Shown here piece by piece: positions 27,605 through 34,190 of a stretch of DNA of 64,000 nucleotides. Location: positions 1 through 64,000 of the forward strand of contig JAAZXB010000011.1 of NCBI GenBank assembly GCA_014240375.1. The letters are read 5' to 3'. The notes under the pieces were generated by a model. That model was not told where the DNA came from and searched no databases. It saw nothing but the letters and a program-made list of their open reading frames with translations. The translations under genes were made by a program, and so were the position numbers. Origin of the DNA: Planctomycetota bacterium. GTDB taxonomy: Bacteria > Planctomycetota > UBA8108 > UBA1146. Positions within the stretch are counted from its first letter, which is position 1; each line of letters starts with the position of its first letter.

Positions 27605-29149
27605 TCAGTCGAGCTGGATCCCTCTGCCCGAGAGGATGGTGCCAGTGGCATTTCGATAGGTAGCGATCGCCTTGCGCAATCGAACTCTCGACTGCAACTC
27701 TGAAACCTGCGATTGCAGCAGGCTATTTTGCACCTGCAACACCTGGTAGGCGGTCGAGACCCCGACCTCCAGGCGCCTCGTCTCTCCATCGAGTTCCTTG
27801 CGACGCAACCGGGTCGCCGCACGGGTCGTTTCGACGCTCTGACGTGCACTCAGAAGTTCACGCACCGCTCGGGTCACTTCCAGCACGATCGCATGAGAAA
27901 CCTGCTCTCGCGAGACCTGGGAACGGCGTAGGTTCTCACGTGATTGAAGCATCTGATTGCGGGCGGCACGATTACCCAGTGGAAACTCGAAATTAACCCC
28001 GGCATTCCAGGAATAGTCTTCGCCGACATTGGACCAGGAACCATCAAAACTGATGTCGTTACCCGGTTGATTCCAACCTCCCTCGACCGACAGATTGGGG
28101 CGTAGCTGATCCTCACTGAGGAGCAGTTGGTCCTCGCTGTTGGAGATCTCGATATCGCGTTGCAACAGTTCGAGGCGAGTGATCAGCGCCGCCTCCACCG
28201 CCTCGGCCATCACCACCGGAAAATCGGGCAGTTCCAGAGACGTGGTTGGGATCACCTCGAGGTCGCGAAACATCGGGCCGGAGTCTCCGCCGATCCTGAA
28301 CTCCGGAGAATTGACCTTGTCGAGCAACACATCCTGCAGATCACGGTACTGATTGACCGCATCGATGATGCTGGCCTTCTGCGTCTCGATGTTGGCCTCG
28401 GCACTGATGACATCGAGTTCGGTACCGGTCCCCACCTCGAGCCGACGCCGATTGATCTCGAGCAGCTCGCTCGCCTCGCTCAGGGCGCGCTCCTGCACCT
28501 CGACATTTCTTCTCGCATAGACCAGATCCCAGTAGGAAGAAACCACCGATGACACCGTCGTCTCGACTGTCCGCCTCATCGCCAGGCGTGAGGCCTCGAC
28601 ATTGCGGATCGCAATCCGCAACGAAGTCTCGGTGATACTGCGGCCAAAGCCACGAAGAAGCGGCTGGCTGAGGGACAGGTCATAGGCGCCACGGTAGTTG
28701 AGCGGACTGAAGAACTCGCTGACGGCGGAGGTTGAAGAACGACTGCCGTTGAGGCGCAGATTCCAGGTGGTTCCATAGCGAAGTTGGCCCGACAAGCCGA
28801 GGAAATAGGTGCGATTGTCCCGTTCGCTCTGCTCGCCCACTGCCGCACCCTCGATGATGCTGGTCGAGGTAGTGCTCGACTTATTGATGGTGAAACCGGT
28901 CCTGAAAAGCGGATCGAAGGCGGCCTCTGCGATCAGCGGATCCCGCTCTGCACTGGCGAGAGTGAGTCGCTGCACTACCAGATCGAGATTGTTCTCCAGT
29001 GCCAGCAGGATCGACTGCTCGAGACTCAGGCGGATCTGTTCGCTACCCGGAGATAAGCTCGTCTCGGGTGGTGAGACCTGCTCCCCTTGCCCCGCAAGGA
29101 ATGGAGATAAGATGCAGACCAACAGCAGTGTCAGTAAGACTCGAGACAT
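27605..29149 (-). CDS. TolC-family outer-membrane channel protein
   Basis: A 514-residue member of the TolC/outer-membrane efflux family, forming the outer duct of export or efflux systems. ATG at 29149 follows GAGGAGG by four bases and gives a signal peptide (LLTLLLVCILSPFLAGQ). The family pattern is present in both halves: IRLSLEQSILLALENNLDL near the start, long alpha-helical coiled segments with SYWDLVYARRNVEVQERALSEASELLEINRRRLEVGTGTELDV, and a second copy ending in RRLEVGVSTAYQVLQVQNSLLQSQ (quoted in part). No inner-membrane or adaptor partner is adjacent, so its pump is encoded elsewhere. Confidence 0.9.
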   Translation of the reverse strand: MSRVLLTLLLVCILSPFLAGQGEQVSPPETSLSPGSEQIRLSLEQSILLALENNLDLVVQRLTLASAERDPLIAEAAFDPLFRTGFTINKSSTTSTSIIEGAAVGEQSERDNRTYFLGLSGQLRYGTTWNLRLNGSRSSTSAVSEFFSPLNYRGAYDLSLSQPLLRGFGRSITETSLRIAIRNVEASRLAMRRTVETTVSSVVSSYWDLVYARRNVEVQERALSEASELLEINRRRLEVGTGTELDVISAEANIETQKASIIDAVNQYRDLQDVLLDKVNSPEFRIGGDSGPMFRDLEVIPTTSLELPDFPVVMAEAVEAALITRLELLQRDIEISNSEDQLLLSEDQLRPNLSVEGGWNQPGNDISFDGSWSNVGEDYSWNAGVNFEFPLGNRAARNQMLQSRENLRRSQVSREQVSHAIVLEVTRAVRELLSARQSVETTRAATRLRRKELDGETRRLEVGVSTAYQVLQVQNSLLQSQVSELQSRVRLRKAIATYRNATGTILSGRGIQLD

Positions 29150-29265
29150 GACCACCTCCTCGACCCAGATCATTCAAGGCCCTCGACTCAACACGAACTG
29201 CGTGGAGTTTCAGGGCTACAGGGAATGATAGGCGAAGAGGCCAGATCGGCAAGGGGTCCGCAGGA

Positions 29266-30066
29266 TCAGAGGTGATGCACGAGACGATCCGGCTCGGAAG
29301 ATGAATCTTTTTCGGCCCCGGGACGCATCTTTTGAACCAGTATCGGAATCAGATGCATGGCACTCAATACGAGCAGGACCGCAACCTCGACCAGCAGCAA
29401 CAAGATCAGTGATCGCCCCGCTTCCACCTCGTAGAAGCGACTCAGGAACCAACCATTGGTGAAGGTGCCAAAACGAAGTCCGAGTTTGGCGGCCATCTCC
29501 AGGCCGGCGAAGAGGATCGCGCCCAGCAGTACGGCTGCTGCGGTATCTCGTCCACGGAGCCCTGCGGCCAGTACCATCGCGCCGAGCCACGCCACCAACA
29601 ACCCAGTGGTGACTCCGGTCGCCAGTAGTTCGACAGGAGCCGACAATACCCTCGAGGCCAGGTGGCCACTTCCCAGCTGATACGACTGTTGTAGTGAGCC
29701 AGGATCGGGGATCGTCGAGGTCGCTTCCGGAAACCACAACACTGCAGTAGAGAATCCTAAGAGCAGAACCGAGAGGCGTAGAGCCGTGGTCAACGGCACG
29801 CCCAGTCGCTGGAGAGTGCACTGCCCTTCGACCAGAAACGGTGCCCCATCACGCCAGGGTGAAAGGCCGACCACCGGAGTGGCCGTGGCCAGGCACGAGA
29901 GTGTGCGAGCCAATCCGTCGAAGATCAACGCCGGAAACATCGCCACCTTGACCGGTCTGCGAGTCAACAGATCGCCACGAAGGTGGCCGATGCCCCACAG
30001 CATCAGTACCGCCGAAAGGAGTAGTACAGCAATCAGGATCATCGGAAGCCTCCACTGTCGTGGCAT
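29266..30066 (-). CDS. Polytopic membrane protein of unknown function
   Basis: A 266-residue protein with about five predicted membrane helices (roughly 7-26, 95-112, 148-169, 175-194 and 218-241) and a polar, charged C-terminus. A loop after helix 1 contains VKVAMFPALIFDGLARTLSCLATATPVVG, which may be a further re-entrant segment. I recognise no family. It sits between parB and the TolC-type gene on the same strand, 60 bases after parB, so it could be co-transcribed with parAB. An alternative frame through 29216-29821 has poorer composition. Confidence 0.65.
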   Translation of the reverse strand: MPRQWRLPMILIAVLLLSAVLMLWGIGHLRGDLLTRRPVKVAMFPALIFDGLARTLSCLATATPVVGLSPWRDGAPFLVEGQCTLQRLGVPLTTALRLSVLLLGFSTAVLWFPEATSTIPDPGSLQQSYQLGSGHLASRVLSAPVELLATGVTTGLLVAWLGAMVLAAGLRGRDTAAAVLLGAILFAGLEMAAKLGLRFGTFTNGWFLSRFYEVEAGRSLILLLLVEVAVLLVLSAMHLIPILVQKMRPGAEKDSSSEPDRLVHHL

Positions 30067-30126
30067 GCGGGAAAGGTGCCCATAAGCATCCCATCCCGCA
30101 GCACAAATGCGCCAGCGAGAATCGGC

Positions 30127-31050
30127 TCAGGACTCGCTGCCCCCGACGATGATGCGAGTCACTCGTTCGTAGTCTTCGGCCGAAAAGAACTCGATGACGA
30201 TTTTTCCACGCCCTTTGGCGGAGGTTTCCAGCACCGACACCTGGGTTCCGAGTACGAGGGCTAGTCGCTTTTCCTCAGCAACAACGTGGGTCCCTGCCCC
30301 ATTTGTCCCAGTTGAAGGCACCTTTTTGGCTACTGGTGGGGAAGAAGGATGGGATTTACTCAGTCGTAGTGCCTGATCCAGATCACGAACTGTCCAACTT
30401 TTGGACAGTAGTTTTTGGTGCCATTGGCGGCGCTCCTTGTGATCGCTCACCGACAGCAACAACTTGGCATGTCCGGCACTGATCCGGCGATTCATCAGGC
30501 TGTCCTGGATCTCATCTTCCAGTTCGAGAAAGCGCAAGGTATTGGCGATACTGGAGCGCTTCTTGCCGACTTGTTCGGCGAGCTGCTCCTGGGTCAGGGC
30601 GAACGATTGCTGAAGCGCACGATAGGCTCGCGCCAATTCGATGGGATTGAGATCCTCTCGCTGGATATTCTCCGCCAGCGCCAGCGGCAACATCCGTTGG
30701 TCCTCGACCTCACGAATGATCACTGGAACCTGCTCCAGCTGCAACTTCCGTGAAGCACGCAGGCGTCGCTCCCCGGCGATCAATTCGTACTGCCCATCGC
30801 TGCCCCGGCGCACCACCAGCGGCTGAATGATGCCGTCGGTGGCGATCGATCGGGCGAGCTCTTCGATGGCTCCATCGTCGAACTGAGTACGAGGTTGATT
30901 TCGATTGGCCTGGATCAAGGCAGGATCGAGTTGAACCACCACTACAGCGCTTTCCTGCGTAGTTTCGGGGGGGGGAGTCTGACCGGCGGGAATCTCTTCA
31001 GTGCGCCGGATCAGGGCATCGAGCCCTCGTCCCAGTTTCCGTCCATTCAT
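30127..31050 (-). CDS. parB: Chromosome partitioning protein ParB
   Basis: A 307-residue ParB that binds parS and spreads as a CTP-gated clamp. The ATG at 31050 lies nine bases after GGAGG. The N-terminus GRKLGRGLDALI is the segment that stimulates ParA. Family boxes follow: NRNQPRTQFDD, the CTP-binding GERRLRA, LALAENIQREDLNPIE and the helix-turn-helix KRSSIANTLRFLELEDEIQ...ISAGHAKLLLS (quoted in part). The C-terminal dimerisation domain ends in IVGGSES. It overlaps the 3' end of parA by 53 bases, and candidate parS sites lie just upstream of parA. Confidence 0.97.
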   Translation of the reverse strand: MNGRKLGRGLDALIRRTEEIPAGQTPPPETTQESAVVVVQLDPALIQANRNQPRTQFDDGAIEELARSIATDGIIQPLVVRRGSDGQYELIAGERRLRASRKLQLEQVPVIIREVEDQRMLPLALAENIQREDLNPIELARAYRALQQSFALTQEQLAEQVGKKRSSIANTLRFLELEDEIQDSLMNRRISAGHAKLLLSVSDHKERRQWHQKLLSKSWTVRDLDQALRLSKSHPSSPPVAKKVPSTGTNGAGTHVVAEEKRLALVLGTQVSVLETSAKGRGKIVIEFFSAEDYERVTRIIVGGSES

Positions 31051-31804
31051 GCTCAAGGACCTCCTTCGTGAGGTTCAGGTAAGACCAAGCTCCAGCGGAG
31101 CGAGGTTGATAGAGACAAATCGGCTGGCCATGACTGGCCGCCTCTGCCAGCGCCGGGTCCCTCAGGACCGGAGTATCCAGGGTATCTTCGGGGAAGTAGC
31201 GTCGGACCTCTTCCGCCACCTCGTGGCACAGATCGACCTCGGGGCTGAACAGCGTCAGGACCAGCCCCTCCAGTTCGATCTTGCGCTCGAGCGAAGACTC
31301 CGCTCGACGGACCAGTTCCAGCACCTGCGCCAACCCCTCCATCGCAAAGTACTCGCACTGCACCGGAACCAGCACCGAGTCGGCGACGTGAAGCGCCAGA
31401 TCGGTCAACGGCCCAAGTGAGGGAGGGCAGTCGAGAATAACGACATCGAGTTGGGAGGGGGGGGCATCGAGCCACTGCTGCCGTAGCCGTTGCGCTCCAC
31501 CGCCACGCGCTTCAGCGGTGGCCACCGGCACCTCCAGATTGACGGTACTGGGCAAACATCGCAGGCCCGGAATGGCGGTCTCCTCTGAGACTTCATTCCA
31601 GTCGAGCGTACCGTCGAGGAGGGCGGGAAGATGGGAGCGCGGGGGAGACTCGATGCCGAGTCCCGAGGTGGCATTGGCCTGGGGATCGAGATCCACCAGC
31701 AGACACCTGTGCCCGGCCAGGGCGATGTATCCGGCCAGGTTCACCGCAGTGGTGGTCTTCCCGACTCCACCTTTCTGACTCGCAATGGCGATCACTCTGG
31801 CCAA
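30998..31804 (-). CDS. parA: Chromosome partitioning ATPase ParA (Soj)
   Basis: A 268-residue ParA/Soj ATPase for chromosome segregation. The start is a TTG at 31804, six to eight bases after AGGAGG, giving the canonical N-terminus ARVIAIASQKGGVGKTT with a deviant Walker A motif. Longer frames run to 31945 but lack homology. Walker B-like VVILDCPPSLGPLT, the LVPVQCEYFAMEGLAQV motif and a C-terminal LNLTKEVL segment fit the family. It overlaps parB and is preceded by the parS cluster. Confidence 0.97.
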   Translation of the reverse strand: MARVIAIASQKGGVGKTTTAVNLAGYIALAGHRCLLVDLDPQANATSGLGIESPPRSHLPALLDGTLDWNEVSEETAIPGLRCLPSTVNLEVPVATAEARGGGAQRLRQQWLDAPPSQLDVVILDCPPSLGPLTDLALHVADSVLVPVQCEYFAMEGLAQVLELVRRAESSLERKIELEGLVLTLFSPEVDLCHEVAEEVRRYFPEDTLDTPVLRDPALAEAASHGQPICLYQPRSAGAWSYLNLTKEVLEHEWTETGTRARCPDPAH

Positions 31805-31911
31805 AAGTACTCTCCTCCTGCTTCCCCAGCCCTCCGTGGGGGCCCCAGGAGGAAGGGTATCCTCCCGGCCTGCTCGAGACAAGCCTGTCCGATGGGGCCC
31901 AACTTTCCGGA

Positions 31912-31927
31912 TGTTCCCCGTGGAACC
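31912..31927. other. Candidate parS site 1
   Basis: TGTTCCCCGTGGAACC fits a parS-like 16-mer with one base changed in the right arm compared with site 2. The family consensus is TGTTTCACGTGAAACA, with TGTTCCACGTGGAACA as a known type of variant; here the central A is C. It lies 108 bases upstream of the parA start. Confidence 0.7.
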
Positions 31928-31958
31928 ACCCAGCATCGAGGGCATCGTCGAGGTCGAC

Positions 31959-31974
31959 TGTTCCCCGTGGAACA
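31959..31974. other. Candidate parS site 2
   Basis: TGTTCCCCGTGGAACA differs at only one position from the symmetric parS variant TGTTCCACGTGGAACA and sits 47 bases from site 1. The position beside parAB supports its role as the ParB loading site. Confidence 0.78.
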
Positions 31975-32030
31975 GGCCCCCGTGGAGCAGGGCGGCCGTG
32001 GAGCAGGGCGGCCGTGGAGCAGGTCCCGCA
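31966..32030. repeat. Direct repeats derived from the parS half-site
   Basis: The right half of parS site 2 (CGTGGAACAGG) is followed by three direct copies of a related unit, CGTGGAGCAGGGCGGC, at about 31981, 31997 and 32013 (16-bp period). A weaker CGCAGAACAGG comes next. These are half-sites only, not palindromes. They may be decayed centromere copies or slippage products. Confidence 0.75.
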
Positions 32031-32212
32031 GAACAGGATGGCCGATAATGCCTTTAACCTCGATGTTCCTGCTCAGAGGTCTTTTCATATCGAAGGATTT
32101 CACTAGAATAGCAGCCGACCTGCAGCCGAGAGCCACTCCCCGGCAAGACCATCGGGGGGGGAGATGAAGAAGGCAAAGATATGTTAGAAATCAGCATGAA
32201 CAGGGGATCTCC

Positions 32213-32935
32213 TTGAAAATCGCGGTCATCTCCGACATCCACGGCAACCTCGAGGCGCTCACCTCTGTATTCGAGCTGCTCGACCAGCAGGGGGTCGATC
32301 GGACGCTGTGCCTCGGCGATGTGGTCGGATACGGACCCGATCCGGGAGCCTGCCTCAGCCAGATTCAAGACCGCTGCGATGTGATCGTGGCCGGCAATCA
32401 TGAACATGCCGTGCTCGATCTCCTCGATCTCGACTACTTCAACCCCATCGCCCGCCAAGCCACACTCTGGACCCGTTCCCAGCTCGATGAAGAGCAACTC
32501 GAGTACATTCGTAGCTGGCCGCTGGTCCATCACGAGACCGACTTCTCTATCGTCCATGGCAGCCTCGATCAACCGGACCTGTTCGACTACATCCAGACCA
32601 CCTGGGATGCTCACCTCTCCTTCCAGCAACTCCAGACCCCGGTCTGTTTCATCGGGCACTCCCATGTACCGGTCAGCTTCCTGCTGAGCGACGTCATCCG
32701 CTACAACACCGATGCTCTGGTGGAACTGCAGGAAGGCCTGCAGGCGATCGTCAATGTGGGCAGCGTTGGACAGCCGAGGGATGGCAATCCGGCCGCGAGC
32801 CTGGTGATCTATCAGCCGGAGGAGCGGAGAATCGAACGATTCAGGGTGAAATACGACATCGAGGCGGTACAGCAGAAGATCCGCCAGTCGGGACTTCCGG
32901 AGTTCCTCGCCGAGCGGCTGGCAGAGGGGCGCTGA
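32213..32935 (+). CDS. Calcineurin-like metallophosphoesterase (YfcE/MJ0936 type)
   Basis: A 240-residue cytoplasmic phosphoesterase. The metal-binding signatures are complete: SDIHGN at the N-terminus, GDVVGYGPDP, GNHEHAV, and the later VHGSLD and GHSHVP motifs. The family hydrolyses phosphodiesters with two metal ions; the natural substrate is unknown. The start is a TTG at 32213 with AGGGGA upstream, and an N-terminus MKIAVISDIHGN that cannot be shortened. It is divergent from parA. Confidence 0.93.
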   Translation: MKIAVISDIHGNLEALTSVFELLDQQGVDRTLCLGDVVGYGPDPGACLSQIQDRCDVIVAGNHEHAVLDLLDLDYFNPIARQATLWTRSQLDEEQLEYIRSWPLVHHETDFSIVHGSLDQPDLFDYIQTTWDAHLSFQQLQTPVCFIGHSHVPVSFLLSDVIRYNTDALVELQEGLQAIVNVGSVGQPRDGNPAASLVIYQPEERRIERFRVKYDIEAVQQKIRQSGLPEFLAERLAEGR

Positions 32936-32984
32936 CCGCTACAGAGGGGGCACTCGGCGGATCGCCACGGCCTCCTCTTCGAGA

Positions 32985-33257
32985 CTACTCTTCGGGATAA
33001 CGTTCGTTCCCCTCGGAGTCGGAAAGGGCGGGATTGCTGTGCTTGGTGGGGGGGGTCTCTGGCGGATCGATGGCGGTTTTTAGATCCTCCTCGCTCGAGC
33101 GAACACCCTTCTTGAACTCGGTCACGCTTTTCCCCATGTTCCTCATCACCGACGGCAGGCGACTGCCAAAGATCAGCAATGCGACCAACAGGATCACACC
33201 CATTTCAAAGGGTCCCGGCATCCACGCCAGGCAGATGCCAGTAATGCTCTGCGTCAT
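32985..33257 (-). CDS. tatA: TatA/B-like component of the twin-arginine translocase
   Basis: A 90-residue protein from the ATG at 33257, five bases after GGAGGA. Family layout: a single membrane helix (about 14-32; GPFEMGVILLVALLIFGSRLP), the conserved FG, then an amphipathic helix with MRNMGKSVTEFKKG and a charged, disordered tail. This is the pore or docking component for exporting folded proteins; two Tat substrates are in this window (alkaline phosphatase and the Gfo/Idh/MocA protein). TatC is not present here. The frame stays open upstream through the tandem repeat but that part is not TatA-like. Confidence 0.88.
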   Translation of the reverse strand: MTQSITGICLAWMPGPFEMGVILLVALLIFGSRLPSVMRNMGKSVTEFKKGVRSSEEDLKTAIDPPETPPTKHSNPALSDSEGNERYPEE

Positions 33258-33272
33258 CAGAATCCTCCATCG

Positions 33273-33328
33273 AAGTCCGGGGATCGAAGTCCGGGGACCG
33301 TAATCCGGGGACTGTAATCCGGGGATCG
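33273..33328. repeat. 14-bp tandem repeat, four units, upstream of tatA
   Basis: Four consecutive 14-bp units at 33273, 33287, 33301 and 33315 share the core TCCGGGGA (consensus AAGTCCGGGGATCG or TAATCCGGGGATCG). They lie immediately upstream of the tatA ribosome site, so they could influence its expression. The unit differs from those at 1662 and 49294. Confidence 0.9.
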
Positions 33329-33450
33329 AGGTCACCGCTGGCACTCGACAGGATTCTGATCCTGCTACCGACGAGACCTGTCCCGGGTTGCTGAGATTAT
33401 AGTCGCCAAGGACCCCCTACAGCAAGGAGACCGACCACACTCCCGCGAGT

Positions 33451-34077
33451 TCAATCGAGCTTCTCGATGCTCTCTCCGCAAAGGACCGAAGCGACCCGCT
33501 CGGCTAGCCGGGCCAGAAGTGCCCCTTGCAGTTCATTTTCAGAGGTTTCAAAGGAAACGTAGATCCTGCCAGTTTCGGGATTTTCAGGCACTCGGATGTC
33601 GAACTCACGCCTCAACACCGACCTTCCATCCGTCACCCGAAAGAGATCCCAGTAGCCCTGCAGCCGTCCCTGGAGCATTCCCAGGCTGCGGCGATCGCGA
33701 AAGGTCAAGCGCTCGATACGACCGGTCAAGACATGTGTGGCCCCGACCTGTTGACCGATTTGTTGCCACGGCACGCGGTCGGAATCGGTGTGAAACACCA
33801 GCTCCGACACCTCATCATCCGGAACCAGATAGACCCCATCACAGGCCGCCGGAAGTTGCATGCGAATCGCCCGGGCGAGGGTGGTCCCCGCCACCGATTC
33901 GTAGTGCCAACGCAACAACGACGGAGCCCTCGACTTCTGCTGGAATGGAATCACCAACAACTGCGCATCCCCGAGGTCGTATTCAGGATCAATCCGCTTG
34001 TCGACCTTGGTGCATCCGGCCGACAGGGCCAGTAGCACGAGAGTCAGCCACAACCACCATCTGTTGGATCTCAGCAT
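33451..34077 (-). CDS. Lipoprotein, possibly CsgG/LpoB- or LptE-like
   Basis: A 208-residue protein from the ATG at 34077 (GAAAGGGCG upstream). The signal peptide ends in LSAGC, so it is lipidated. The mature part alternates strands and helices; LLVIPF, ATHVLTGRIERL, GYWDLFRVTDGRSVLRREFDIRV and a long C-terminal helix (ELQGALLARLAERVASVL) recall the small alpha/beta lipoproteins of the CsgG/LpoB class. The position downstream of an Lpt-like gene would also suit an LptE-type role. I cannot decide between them. It is 113 bases after the Lpt-like gene, on the same strand. Confidence 0.7.
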   Translation of the reverse strand: MLRSNRWWLWLTLVLLALSAGCTKVDKRIDPEYDLGDAQLLVIPFQQKSRAPSLLRWHYESVAGTTLARAIRMQLPAACDGVYLVPDDEVSELVFHTDSDRVPWQQIGQQVGATHVLTGRIERLTFRDRRSLGMLQGRLQGYWDLFRVTDGRSVLRREFDIRVPENPETGRIYVSFETSENELQGALLARLAERVASVLCGESIEKLD

Positions 34078-34190
34078 CGGGCGCCCTTTCGACGAGGTGA
34101 AACATCTGCGACTCGGCATGATACGACCGATGGACAACTCATCACAACTGGAAGCGAGCAGCAATCGTCCCGGAGGGGGTGCCGCACCGA

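Larger units (their letters stand above)
31805..32212. other. Intergenic region between divergent parA and phosphoesterase genes, with parS cluster
   Basis: About 400 bp holding the two candidate parS sites, half-site direct repeats and presumably promoters for parAB and the phosphoesterase. I looked for DnaA-box clusters (TTATCCACA-like) to call an origin and saw none. Confidence 0.6.

Noticed and set aside
31805-32212. Chromosomal origin next to parAB
   Set aside because: I found no cluster of DnaA boxes and no dnaA, dnaN or gidA/gidB genes; parS alone does not define oriC.
33451-34077. Firm call of the lipoprotein as LptE
   Set aside because: The position fits, but sequence signatures also fit CsgG/LpoB-type lipoproteins; evidence is not decisive.
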